The position numbers and the translations under genes were made by a program. A stretch of DNA of 38,200 bases, taken from positions 1 to 38,200 of the forward strand of contig CALUQG010000020.1 in the NCBI GenBank assembly GCA_944322855.1, written 5' to 3'. Positions 1 to 8,141 of this stretch are shown here, piece after piece. The notes under the pieces were generated by a model. That model was not told the origin of the DNA. It ran no database searches and saw only the letters and a list, made by a program, of their open reading frames with translations. Origin of the DNA: Candidatus Gastranaerophilales bacterium. GTDB taxonomy: Bacteria > Cyanobacteriota > Vampirovibrionia > Gastranaerophilales > Gastranaerophilaceae. The first letter of the stretch is position 1. The number at the start of each line of letters is the position of its first letter.

Positions 1-2
1 CA

Positions 3-107
3 AGCGAGGACATTCCAAAAGTCTGCATTGAAGGAAATGCCATCCATATATTAATTTCTGCTGTTTTTGGGGGAATATTGTATAAAACTTTTTCTTCCAT
101 TTATTGA
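3..107 (+). CDS. C-terminal end of an unknown protein (5' truncated by window edge)
   Basis: The frame is open from the window edge for 34 codons and ends in TGA. The visible tail has a polar start followed by a hydrophobic stretch (ILISAVFGGILYKTF), so it could be the end of a membrane or globular protein; I do not recognise the family. It converges on the AI-2E-type permease gene and overlaps its last codons by 7 bp, an arrangement repeated at other convergent pairs in this window. The short length and lack of a recognisable domain keep confidence low. Confidence 0.35.
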   Translation, partial: SEDIPKVCIEGNAIHILISAVFGGILYKTFSSIY

Positions 108-1141
108 TTGCTTTCATTGTTTTCATCATTCATTGTTTTTATATATATTTCATCAAACAAAGTTACGATTACTGCTGCAATTGCAGGGGCGATAAGTACT
201 CCTACCACTCCCAGAAATTTTGCAGCTATTACAAAAGAAAATATAACAACTAAAGGATGTAAGTCCATATATTTAGAAAAGAAATATGGTTTTGCCCAGT
301 TGTTTTCAAGAAATTGACCGAGAAGCAGTGATCCTATTGCGATAATTGTGATAATCCAGCCTTTAGGTAAAGCAATGAGTAATATCAAAACTCCTGATAA
401 TATTGGCCCTACTATAGGTACGAGGTCAAGTATTGCTGAAATAAAGCCCAGAAATATGGCATATTCAACTTTCATTGCCAGCAGAACTGCAGCAACAACT
501 ATTCCGACAATAGTTATTGACAAAATTTGTGCAGTTATGTATCCACCAACTTTTGTCTCAAGCTCATCAATTACTTCCGATGCTCTTTTTCTGAAATTGG
601 AAGGAAAAAGTTTCAGTATATAAGCTTTAATACTGTCTCTGTCATTGCTTAAGAAAAATACAATGATACCTATTGTTACAAGTATTGTTAGTACACCGAA
701 AATTCCTATAGTAAAATTTATTGATTTGTCTATAACTTCTTTAGCTATTGTTGATGAGTTGTTTAAAACAGTGCTTATATCAAGATATGAAGCAATATTT
801 TGTCCGCCGATTTTGAACGTATTTAAGAAATGCTGAATATTTTGAAGTTGTTGAGGAAGTTGATTTAAAAACTCTCGAATCTCGTTAAAAGACATGATTA
901 TTATCGGGATAAAAACACCGAGCGTAATAAGTATAACAATTGTAATCATTATTGTTGTCGCTAACGAGCGAGGGATTTTTTCAGACATTTTATCGATATA
1001 GGGATTAATTGCACAGGATATTACATAACTGCAGAATAATAAAAGAGCTATATCAGTCATTTTTATCAAAATAAAAATGAAGAACAAAACAAGAATAGTA
1101 AAACTTATATTTTTTGCTTTTATACAGTTTTTTATGTCCAT
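101..1141 (-). CDS. AI-2E / PerM family permease
   Basis: A 346-residue polytopic membrane protein of the AI-2E family transporter superfamily (PerM/YtvI/TqsA-like). It has two hydrophobic segments near the N-terminus (about residues 12-46), a pair around 60-90, a soluble segment at about 95-140, and a hydrophobic C-terminal half. The most telling part is the family core: GFISAILDLVPIVGPILSGV near residues 230-250 and HPLVVIFSFVIAAKFLGVVG near 295-315. Length is typical for the family. The ATG is preceded by AAAGGATATT, a good ribosome-binding site. Members export small molecules or act as ion antiporters; the substrate here cannot be read from sequence. It is divergent from hisS across 111 bp. 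Confidence 0.88.
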   Translation of the reverse strand: MDIKNCIKAKNISFTILVLFFIFILIKMTDIALLLFCSYVISCAINPYIDKMSEKIPRSLATTIMITIVILITLGVFIPIIIMSFNEIREFLNQLPQQLQNIQHFLNTFKIGGQNIASYLDISTVLNNSSTIAKEVIDKSINFTIGIFGVLTILVTIGIIVFFLSNDRDSIKAYILKLFPSNFRKRASEVIDELETKVGGYITAQILSITIVGIVVAAVLLAMKVEYAIFLGFISAILDLVPIVGPILSGVLILLIALPKGWIITIIAIGSLLLGQFLENNWAKPYFFSKYMDLHPLVVIFSFVIAAKFLGVVGVLIAPAIAAVIVTLFDEIYIKTMNDENNESNQ

Positions 1142-1199
1142 AATATCCTTTCTGGAATTATAAATATTCTGTGTTGATTTTACTATAAATTTCGCTATA

Positions 1200-1226
1200 T
1201 TGAAATAGCCGTTTTTTATATATAAT
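1200..1226 (+). promoter_or_regulatory. Candidate hisS promoter
   Basis: A TTGAAA (-35-like) lies 15 bp before a perfect TATAAT (1221-1226). The spacer is short, so the -35 assignment is weak. The inferred start near 1233 leaves about 20 nt of leader containing GAGAGG before the TTG start codon. Confidence 0.5.
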
Positions 1227-1252
1227 TAGTCTATGAGAATGAGAGGTAAATT

Positions 1253-2482
1253 TTGATTCAAGCACAAAAAGGTACAAAAGATATTCTGCCGCAAGATGTT
1301 GCTGCCTGGCAGCTAATGGAAGATAATGCAAAAAAAGTTTTTTCTTTAGCCGGATTTAATGAAATAAGAACACCGATATTTGAGGCAACAGAACTTTTTG
1401 CAAGAGGTGTAGGAGATTCTACTGATATTGTTAACAAAGAGATGTACACTTTTGAAAAAAGCGAACGCTCTTTGACTCTAAGACCTGAAAATACGGCAGG
1501 TGTTGTTCGTGCATTTATAGAACACGGGTTTTCAAGACAGCCCCAGCCTGTAAAACTCTGGTACAAAGGCCCTATGTTTAGATACGAAAGGCCGCAAGCC
1601 GGCAGACAAAGACAGTTTCATCAAGTAGGGGTAGAAATGTTTGGTTCAGCAGAGCCTTCTGCGGATGCCGAGGTAATCAACCTCGCAGTAAAATATTTGA
1701 ACAGTCTCGGGTTAAATAATCTCGAAATCCAAATTAATTCACTAGGCTGCCCTGAGTGCAGGAAAAAATATAGAGAAGCTATTAAAGATGTTTTGAAACC
1801 ATATTTAAAAGATTTGTGCGAAGACTGCAATTTCAGATACGAAAAAAATCCTTTAAGGATACTGGATTGCAAAGTTGAAGATTGCCAGAAAATTTTTGAA
1901 AAAGAAGAAGTTAAAAAAGTCATTCTCGGTGATTTTATTTGTGAAGACTGTCAAAAGCATTTTGATGATGTGAAAGAATATCTTTCAGCTTTGAATATAC
2001 CTTATTCTGTTAACAAGCTTCTTGTTAGAGGTCTTGATTATTACAACAGAACAGTTTTTGAAATAAAATCGAATAATCTTGGTTCACAAAATGCAGTATG
2101 CGGAGGCGGCAGATATGATTCTCTTGTCGAAACTCTCGGAGGTCAGCCAACTCCTGCTGTAGGCTGGGCAATGGGTATGGAAAGATTGTTCTCTTTAATT
2201 GAAAAAACACCTCAAAATAGACTTGATGTGTTTGTTGTTTCTGAGAACTTGCCTGAGACTTTTAAAATAGTAAATGAACTCAGGGAAAATAATATTTCAG
2301 TTGAGTTTGACTATGCTTGCAGAAAATTTAAAAAACAGCTGGATAAAGCTGCAAAATCCGCAAAATATGCACTTATTTTAATGGATGATGAGCTTAAGTC
2401 CAATACTGTTACTATAAAAAATCTTGATACCTCAGAGCAGATTAAGGTCTCGAGGAACGAATATATATCGCATATTGTTTAA
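1253..2482 (+). CDS. hisS: Histidyl-tRNA synthetase
   Basis: Class II aminoacyl-tRNA synthetase that charges tRNA-His. The 409-residue length is normal. Visible landmarks: LRPENTAG (76-83) after motif 1; motif 2 with RYERPQAGRQRQFHQ (110-124); the histidine-specific VRGLDYYNRTVFEI (about 260); CGGGRYDSLVETLGG followed by motif 3, PAVGWAMGMERL; and a C-terminal anticodon-binding domain from about residue 320. A Cys-rich insert (CPEC, CEDC, CEDCQ, about 165-225) may bind metal, as in many bacterial HisRS. The start is TTG at 1253, chosen because GAGAGG lies about 6 nt upstream and the protein begins with the usual QKGTKDILP. It converges with the next gene, with only 2 bp between stop codons. 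Confidence 0.97.
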   Translation: MIQAQKGTKDILPQDVAAWQLMEDNAKKVFSLAGFNEIRTPIFEATELFARGVGDSTDIVNKEMYTFEKSERSLTLRPENTAGVVRAFIEHGFSRQPQPVKLWYKGPMFRYERPQAGRQRQFHQVGVEMFGSAEPSADAEVINLAVKYLNSLGLNNLEIQINSLGCPECRKKYREAIKDVLKPYLKDLCEDCNFRYEKNPLRILDCKVEDCQKIFEKEEVKKVILGDFICEDCQKHFDDVKEYLSALNIPYSVNKLLVRGLDYYNRTVFEIKSNNLGSQNAVCGGGRYDSLVETLGGQPTPAVGWAMGMERLFSLIEKTPQNRLDVFVVSENLPETFKIVNELRENNISVEFDYACRKFKKQLDKAAKSAKYALILMDDELKSNTVTIKNLDTSEQIKVSRNEYISHIV

Positions 2483-2484
2483 AA

Positions 2485-3453
2485 CTAGAATTTGAATGAA
2501 GTTGAAAACTTCAATCTCTGACGGGTAATTATATTACTGGATTGATAATTTGCGGCCGTAAGTTCAAATTTTAAACGTTCAGTGTCTTTCAATGGTGAAT
2601 ATGTTATTCCGATTTCACCTTGGAGTTCATCTATATCAAAATTCTTTACAATTTTATTTTTCAAAGACAAATGGTCATTTACTTTGTAGGTTGAAAGAAA
2701 ATGTGCACTGCTTGAATTTTGATATCCTGATTGAGTGTATTCGGAGCGTGCAAGTTGTGCACCCAAAGACCATTTATCATTTTTATATTGTGCAAACATT
2801 CCTGATGTGTTCTTGTTAACATCATTCATCAGATTTGAAAATACACCGCCACCAACATAAAATTTGCCTTTTGAATTTAATATACTGGTTGGTTTTGTGC
2901 TTACTATTGCGGCAAGTTCTTGATTTTGGGTATCTGTTTCATTAAAAGCGCCTACAGAGTAGTTCATATATTTGCCCTGCCTGTCTAACCTTGCACCGCT
3001 GCTGTAGTATGAGCTGTTTGCGTATGCAAAATTGACAGTATCTCCGTTTATTGAGGATATTCCGTCCTGACCTATCATTACGCTGGTGTTGTCATCCAGT
3101 TCTCTGGTCAGGTAGCTGTTTAATGAACCGTAGCTTGGTAAAACTCTTAAGTTTGATTCATCTGAATAATAATTGTACAGAAACAACTTATCTTCTGACC
3201 ATGCCTGTCCTGTATTTTTTACATATTTAGGCGATTCCTCTTTTGAAATTTCCAGTTCAAATTTTTTATTTTTTTTATTCATTTGAGAGTAATCTGTTAA
3301 ATCTAAATCAACAGGTGCAAATATGTCATCTTGTTCAGCCTCGGTTGCCGGAATATTTTGAGTACTTCCTGACTGTTCTTCACAGTATCCAGTTGCTGTG
3401 AAATTCAGACAAATTATTAATATTATGAAAAAAATTTTTTGGTACTTTTTCAT
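2485..3453 (-). CDS. Exported protein, putative outer-membrane beta-barrel
   Basis: I recognise no family. The 322-residue product starts with a classic signal peptide (MKKYQKIFFIILIICLNF..., likely cut near residue 24), then an acidic polar linker, then about 230 residues of alternating short polar and aromatic strands (SYYSSGARL, YMNYSVGAF, KFYVGGGVFS, KWSLGAQLA, LKFELTAANY) ending in KFSTSFKF. A terminal Phe on an amphipathic strand is the classic mark of BAM-inserted barrels, so an outer-membrane location is inferred. The frame extends 23 codons further upstream to an ATG at 3522, but that start has no ribosome-binding site and would bury the signal peptide, so the internal ATG is preferred. 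A porin or autotransporter-like role cannot be assigned. Confidence 0.65.
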   Translation of the reverse strand: MKKYQKIFFIILIICLNFTATGYCEEQSGSTQNIPATEAEQDDIFAPVDLDLTDYSQMNKKNKKFELEISKEESPKYVKNTGQAWSEDKLFLYNYYSDESNLRVLPSYGSLNSYLTRELDDNTSVMIGQDGISSINGDTVNFAYANSSYYSSGARLDRQGKYMNYSVGAFNETDTQNQELAAIVSTKPTSILNSKGKFYVGGGVFSNLMNDVNKNTSGMFAQYKNDKWSLGAQLARSEYTQSGYQNSSSAHFLSTYKVNDHLSLKNKIVKNFDIDELQGEIGITYSPLKDTERLKFELTAANYQSSNIITRQRLKFSTSFKF

Positions 3454-3585
3454 AACTTTATTGTTTATCCTTGATTTTAATCTTTCAATAGATTTGCTTA
3501 ATATATTGTAATATTTTACCATTTTTGTAAATTATTTTCATCAAATATACTTTATTAATATAAGGGATAAATTTAGGAGATAATT

Positions 3586-4269
3586 GTGACTATAGATAAG
3601 ATTGATTTTAATAATTTATCTTATTTAAACGCAGGAACGACAAATTTCTTTTCGCCGTCGTCACTGCAGTCAAATGTGCCTTTATTTGATTTTACATCCT
3701 TTTCTCCCGGAAATTTTCAAGCGATGGATGTTTACGGTACAGGCATGAATTCGTTCTCAATGCCTCCGTTGTCTCAGCTTCAATCACCATTTTTTGGTAA
3801 TTTTCAGGCACCGAAAGTAGATCCTAATATTCTTATGCAGTTGTATAAGCTGACTTTAGATGGGTATAAGAATCAGTTGAGTAATTTCAAAGGATTTAAC
3901 TTCTGGCAGAACACACCTGTTAATACAGGAAATAAGTCAAACGATGAAAAAATAGCGGAATTAAATCCTGTAATGCAAAGTAAAGTGCAAAATTTGCTGG
4001 CCTATGCTCAATCGCAGGGTATGGAAGTAAAAATAACGAGTGGTTTTAGAACACAGGCTGAGCAGCAGCGGCTACAGGTAACAAGAGCCGGATATGCGGC
4101 AAAGAATTCTTTGCATTGTCAGGGAAAAGCTGTTGATATAAGCATAACAAACGGGACTGACGCTGATTATAAAAAACTTGGTGATTACGCAAAATCTATT
4201 GGAATGCGCTGGGGCGGAGACTTTAGCAGTGTTAAGGAACGGTGGCACTTTGATTTGGGATGGGCTTAG
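3586..4269 (+). CDS. M15-family peptidase (VanY / L-Ala-D-Glu endopeptidase type)
   Basis: The last 110 residues form an M15 zinc peptidase domain, which cuts stem peptides of peptidoglycan. The metal and catalytic residues are present: SLHCQGKAVD supplies His177 and Asp184, and ERWHFD supplies His221; SGFRT near 147 is the usual substrate-side motif. The first 120 residues are unlike known cell-wall binding domains: rich in Ser, Phe, Pro and Asn (SPSSL, FTSFSPGNF, LQSPFFGNF), with no signal peptide or membrane segment. The start is GTG with AGGAGA 5 nt upstream. Without an export signal the enzyme must act in the cytoplasm, be released by lysis, or use a non-Sec route. It is divergent from the putative barrel gene. 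Confidence 0.82.
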   Translation: MTIDKIDFNNLSYLNAGTTNFFSPSSLQSNVPLFDFTSFSPGNFQAMDVYGTGMNSFSMPPLSQLQSPFFGNFQAPKVDPNILMQLYKLTLDGYKNQLSNFKGFNFWQNTPVNTGNKSNDEKIAELNPVMQSKVQNLLAYAQSQGMEVKITSGFRTQAEQQRLQVTRAGYAAKNSLHCQGKAVDISITNGTDADYKKLGDYAKSIGMRWGGDFSSVKERWHFDLGWA

Positions 4270-4407
4270 TATTAAGTCAAATGTAGTGAATTATAGATTG
4301 AACACATTCTAAAAAAAGTCATGTGCTATATCCTGAAACACCATGATAATAGCATTGCTGCAGATTGAGTCTGCGAAAGTAGTATGTTTACAACAATTTT
4401 TTCAAAA
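4270..4407. other. Spacer between the M15 gene and tRNA-Thr
   Basis: No coding frame with a start signal was seen. It holds a short hairpin (GCAGA-CTCAA-TCTGC on the minus strand) downstream of tRNA-Thr with no T-run, so it is a weak candidate for 3'-end formation only. Confidence 0.4.
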
Positions 4408-4480
4408 TGCCGGTGACAAGGTTCGAACTTGCGACCTGATCATTACGAATGACCTGCTCTACCAGCTGAGCTACACCGGC
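4408..4480 (-). tRNA. tRNA-Thr (anticodon CGU)
   Basis: On the minus strand a complete 73-nt cloverleaf can be folded: acceptor GCCGGTG/CACCGGC, D-arm GCTC-AGCTGGTA-GAGC, anticodon arm GGTCA-TTCGTAA-TGATC with anticodon CGT (reads ACG), variable AGGTC, and T-arm GCAAG-TTCGAAC-CTTGT. The discriminator base is A and CCA is not encoded, unlike tRNA-Leu later in the window. Its first nine bases are the last part of the 90-bp tandem repeat that lies immediately 5' of it. It lies downstream of the GH32-like gene on the same strand. Confidence 0.96.
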
Positions 4481-4752
4481 AAAAATATTCAATTATCAAA
4501 GGAGCTGGCAGAGCAGGTGCTCTACAATCTAACTCCGTTCCGTTGTACTCCACTGGGGGCTTACACCGGCAAAAATATTCAATTATCAAAGGAGCTGGCA
4601 GAGCAGGTGCTCTACAATCTAACTCCGTTCCGTTGTACTCCACTGGGGGCTTACACCGGCAAAAATATTCAATTATCAAAGGAGCTGGCAGAGCAGGTGC
4701 TCTACAATCTAACTCCGTTCCGTTGCACTCCACTGGGGGCTTACACCGGCAA
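4472..4752. repeat. 90-bp tandem repeat, three copies plus an 11-bp partial, merging into the tRNA-Thr 5' end
   Basis: Copies start at 4472, 4562 and 4652, and an 11-bp partial copy starts at 4742. The three full copies differ by a single base (T to C at 4726). Read with the tRNA, each unit is GCCGGTGTA (the first nine tRNA bases), about 61 bp of GC-richer sequence containing ACCTGCTCTGCCAGCT, and a 20-bp AT-rich leader (TTTGATAATTGAATATTTTT). The 16-mer is the reverse complement of the tRNA D-arm segment AGCTGGTAGAGCAGGT, allowing one G-U pair. The array fills all the space between the GH32-like stop codon and the tRNA. Because 90 is a multiple of three, several frames stay open across it; they are not genes. 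Confidence 0.95.
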
Positions 4753-4753
4753 T

Positions 4754-6346
4754 CTAGTTGTGTATGGATTTTAGTTTATAAAAATTTAAACTCTCAATTT
4801 TTGTTTCTCCTTCAGAAGAAAATCTTATATCATTTGAGCCCTTATCAGGATATATTCTGCTGCTCATTGCAAGAGCTCCGTCATTTGCAAAAATTTCAAT
4901 TGAAGATTTATCTACAAATATTCGCAGTTTTATCTTGTTATTATCCATCAAAGGCAAAACAGCTTCTCTTTCTCCTTTAAGAACTTTTCCTGATTTGTCT
5001 CTATTGAGTTTAAGCATTTTTGTATTTTTATCATAACTCAAAAGCGTTTCTTGTGTATCAGAAGCTCTTAGTTTTATTGAAAAAGATTTTGCATTTGTCA
5101 TATCCGCAACAATCTCCATTTCGAAGACATCGCCTTTTATATTTGAATATTCTTTTTCAGATTTTATTGTTTGCTCTTTCAATTCATATTTTTCATTACG
5201 TAAGGTGTTCAATTCTTTAATAGGCATGGTAATTATTTTCCCGTTTGAGATGGTTAATTCTCTTGGTAAAGACATCATGCCTGCCCAATGGTCAGAACTT
5301 TCGGGATTAGGGTTTCCTTCCATAGAAAGTCTTCCAATAAATATGTGTCTTCCATCTGTAATTGTAATAAATTGTGGAGCATAAAAGTCAAAACCGTGGT
5401 CAAACAGCATAAATGCACTTTTTTGTGAAAATCGTCCGGTATTATAATCTAATTTTCCTATAAAAGCTCCGGAATTATATTTGTTCAAATATTTTTTTTC
5501 GTGAGGTTTAATACCGGCAGTTGTTATTGACAGCAGATCGTTTCCTCTAACATGAAGCAGTGCCGGTGTTTCCCAGGTGCTGCCCATTTCTCCTTTTTGT
5601 CCTAGTGCTGTAACATTTATGAAAACCCAGTTTCGTAAATCCTTACTTTTAAACAGTAATACTGCTCCATCATTTGTTTGCTCATACTTTGTTCCGATGA
5701 TTGCATAATATCTGTCTTCAATTTTCCAAACATAAGGATTATTAAAATTTTGTGAAGAAAATTTTAGAGATGAATAATGCGGAGCCATTTTTATTACAGG
5801 ATTGTTTGCTGATTTAGCAAAGTTAAGTCCATCATTGCTCATTGCAAGATTTTGAGTTTGATGCTTGTTCCCGTTAGTTTCTGTTGTATTGGCTGTGTAA
5901 ATTAAGTATAATGTATCACCTTCTGTGATTGCACTTCCTGAAATGATGCCATCTTTGTCATATGCTTCAGATGGTGACAGTGCAGTTTTTTGAGTTTGCC
6001 AATTAACTAAATCAGGGCTTGAAAAATGTCCCCAAACAGTTTTATTTCCATCAGCAAATTTTATTTCATTTTCGTAAAACAGATGATATTCATTCTTAAA
6101 AAGAGCAAATGCTGCAGGATTTTTCATTATGTATCCCGTTGATGCGAGATGATATTGCGGATACCATGCGCTTTTTTCAATTTTATGTTTCGAAATAGCT
6201 TTTATTGCATTGTCTGAAGATTTCAATAGATTGGACGTATCAACAGCATTCGCCATAGAATTCATTGAAAAAATCAGCATAGCAATAACAAATATTGCTA
6301 AATACTTCATTGAAAGCGACAGTGTATTTGCAGAAAAATTTTTCAT
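4754..6346 (-). CDS. Exported GH32-fold protein lacking both catalytic aspartates
   Basis: A 530-residue protein with a signal peptide (hydrophobic core about 15-30, ANA cut site near 34), a five-bladed propeller and a C-terminal sandwich of the GH32 family (levanase, inulinase, invertase). Family marks are clear: YPQYHL, SGSAI, DFYAPQ, WAGMMSLPREL (about 354-364) and LRIFVDKSSIEIFAND near the end. The catalytic positions are altered: the nucleophile motif WMNDPNG reads YIMKNPAAF (Asn76 where Asp is needed), the RDP motif reads NNP (Asn202-Asn203), while the acid/base Glu259 is kept in WETP. It is therefore probably a fructan- or sugar-binding pseudo-enzyme rather than a hydrolase. The start is ATG 6346 with GAGAG 8 nt upstream, preferred over an in-frame TTG five codons earlier. 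Confidence 0.88.
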   Translation of the reverse strand: MKNFSANTLSLSMKYLAIFVIAMLIFSMNSMANAVDTSNLLKSSDNAIKAISKHKIEKSAWYPQYHLASTGYIMKNPAAFALFKNEYHLFYENEIKFADGNKTVWGHFSSPDLVNWQTQKTALSPSEAYDKDGIISGSAITEGDTLYLIYTANTTETNGNKHQTQNLAMSNDGLNFAKSANNPVIKMAPHYSSLKFSSQNFNNPYVWKIEDRYYAIIGTKYEQTNDGAVLLFKSKDLRNWVFINVTALGQKGEMGSTWETPALLHVRGNDLLSITTAGIKPHEKKYLNKYNSGAFIGKLDYNTGRFSQKSAFMLFDHGFDFYAPQFITITDGRHIFIGRLSMEGNPNPESSDHWAGMMSLPRELTISNGKIITMPIKELNTLRNEKYELKEQTIKSEKEYSNIKGDVFEMEIVADMTNAKSFSIKLRASDTQETLLSYDKNTKMLKLNRDKSGKVLKGEREAVLPLMDNNKIKLRIFVDKSSIEIFANDGALAMSSRIYPDKGSNDIRFSSEGETKIESLNFYKLKSIHN

Positions 6347-6485
6347 AAATGATACTCTCAAATAATAAGCATATAAATAATATCATAAACATAAAATTTA
6401 CAAAGAATTTAAGCAAAGGCAATTTTTTTTTCAATAATGTTTTTATATATAGGTATGGTAGTAAAGTAATATAGTGTGTAGATTT

Positions 6486-7433
6486 ATGGCTGAAATTCCA
6501 AAATTTAATTCCATAATTAAATCTAATAGTCTTGATATATTACGTTTGGGTGAAATAAATTTTTATCCGAAAACAAAATTATTGGAACCACTAAAGCAAG
6601 ATTTGGCTGAATTTGCATCAAAAAAAGACTTTTTCACATTTGGTGAATCCTTACAAAAGGAACTGCTTTCTAAAACTGTATCAAAAGAAAATTTTATAGC
6701 AAAAGGGGCACAGGGAAAAGTTTATAGAATTCCGGGTACGGATTGTGCTGTTAAAGTTCCTTTGGATTGTGTTTCTATTCCCATCAAACCGATATCAAAA
6801 AATATTTCACCACAGGAAAAAGTAAATCTTGTCCTTGCTAAAATTGGAGATGATATTAATATAATAAAGTATGTTGATGGAAAAAATCCTTATCAGTTGT
6901 CAAGAAGAGGTGTGTCTGTTCCAAAGACTGTGCTGTCTCTGCCTCATGAAGCTTTTACAAATTATATAGAAAAAATTTCAGAAGCTTCAAAACTGAATAT
7001 GTTTCATGATATAGCAGGAGCTAATACACTTATAAATGAAAAATATCGTTATATAGTACCGATTGATTTTTATCATTCATTGACCAAAAAAGCAAATCCG
7101 GTTGAAGATTTATATTTTCAATTTGGCAATTATCTGAAAAATTCAAAAGAACAAGACATCTTTCTTGCGAAAAGTTCTTTGGCTTTTGTTGATTTGATAA
7201 GAACAAACAAAATCAATGCAAAAAGCTTAGCCAAAATGGATGTATCACTCAAAAAACTACAGGATTGTTTTTTGCCTGAGAACAGAAGATTTTTCTCTGA
7301 GGTAGAATACAGACTGAAAAAAATAACCGGCTTAAAGAAAATGGAATCACTCTCTTTGGAAATGTCACAGTCGCTGCAAGAAGAAATTGTTAAGTTTAAT
7401 GATTTTATAACCAGTGTTTTGACAAATGTATAG
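6486..7433 (+). CDS. Small protein-kinase-fold protein
   Basis: The 315-residue product has the layout of a eukaryotic-like or phosphotransferase-type kinase: a glycine-rich loop GAQGKVY (74-80), AVK with Lys90 as the ATP-anchoring lysine, FHDIAGANTLI giving Asp175 and Asn180 in the positions of the catalytic loop, and IPIDF-like VPIDF with Asp194 as the metal-binding Asp. The lobe between the lysine and the catalytic loop is short, as in bacterial effector-type or APH-like kinases. There is no signal peptide or membrane segment. ATG 6486 is preferred over an in-frame GTG at 6474; neither has a clear ribosome-binding site. The substrate is unknown. A GNAT gene follows after 24 bp, probably in the same transcript. 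Confidence 0.65.
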   Translation: MAEIPKFNSIIKSNSLDILRLGEINFYPKTKLLEPLKQDLAEFASKKDFFTFGESLQKELLSKTVSKENFIAKGAQGKVYRIPGTDCAVKVPLDCVSIPIKPISKNISPQEKVNLVLAKIGDDINIIKYVDGKNPYQLSRRGVSVPKTVLSLPHEAFTNYIEKISEASKLNMFHDIAGANTLINEKYRYIVPIDFYHSLTKKANPVEDLYFQFGNYLKNSKEQDIFLAKSSLAFVDLIRTNKINAKSLAKMDVSLKKLQDCFLPENRRFFSEVEYRLKKITGLKKMESLSLEMSQSLQEEIVKFNDFITSVLTNV

Positions 7434-7457
7434 TATTTAACGAAAATAATAAACAAA

Positions 7458-8141
7458 ATGAGAATTACTAATCAAATACAAGACTATAATATACACAAGA
7501 TTCATTATAACCCTAATTTTTGTGCAAACAGAATTGCGGTAGCAGAACCTGTAATAGATGGAGTTGCCAGAAAAATAGAAATTTTTAGTATCGGAAAAAA
7601 AGATTATCCATTCTTGAAAAAAATACTTGCTCGTATTGATTTAAAAAAGATGCTTCCGTCATTTGCAAACAAACCAAATTTCGATGTATGGAATGAACTA
7701 ATTGCAGTGGCAGGTGATGTTCTGGGACATACAAAAAAACAAAGAGCATATCTCGCAGTATGTGACAAAAAGACTTGCGGCATAATTATTACAAATAATA
7801 ACAGGAAAAAAGGCAATCTTGGTATTCTTGCATCAATTCCTGTTGATGTGGAAAAGCAGATAAAAGGAGCAGGGAGTTCTTTAATGACTGCCTATTTAGA
7901 TCTGGCCGCAAATAGAAAACTAAAATTTATTACCCTTGAGCCTATAATTAACGGGCCGACTAATGCTGTAGGTTTTTATGAACGGCATAATTTTTCTTTT
8001 CCTGATACAAGAGCTTCTCTGATGAAAATTGTGTACCGTGATATTTTAAAAACATTGAACAGAAATAAGGAAGAATTGAACTATCAATCTTTAAAAAATA
8101 ATAAAATAGATACAAATCTTGAATATTATCTGGATACATAG
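7458..8141 (+). CDS. GNAT-family N-acetyltransferase
   Basis: A 227-residue protein whose middle is a GNAT fold: motif A with the acetyl-CoA pyrophosphate loop KQIKGAGSSLM (133-143), then LDLAANRKLKFITLEP and motif B NAVGFYERHNF (169-179). GNATs transfer an acetyl group from acetyl-CoA to an amine. The substrate cannot be told. The first 40 residues are not part of the fold and contain NPNFCAN. It sits 24 bp after the kinase-fold gene, and its stop abuts the stop of the convergent next gene with no gap. Confidence 0.82.
   Translation: MRITNQIQDYNIHKIHYNPNFCANRIAVAEPVIDGVARKIEIFSIGKKDYPFLKKILARIDLKKMLPSFANKPNFDVWNELIAVAGDVLGHTKKQRAYLAVCDKKTCGIIITNNNRKKGNLGILASIPVDVEKQIKGAGSSLMTAYLDLAANRKLKFITLEPIINGPTNAVGFYERHNFSFPDTRASLMKIVYRDILKTLNRNKEELNYQSLKNNKIDTNLEYYLDT

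Noticed and set aside
4472-4752. CRISPR-like array
   Set aside because: The units are contiguous tandem copies without variable spacers, and no cas genes are present.
4343-4980. Open frames on both strands across the 90-bp repeats with 30-residue repeated peptides
   Set aside because: They exist because the unit length is divisible by three and has no stop in several frames; they run through the tRNA and have no start signals.
6240-6434. 64-codon frame overlapping the GH32-like signal peptide region
   Set aside because: Shadow of the GH32 frame; the GH32 start has a ribosome-binding site and a signal peptide.
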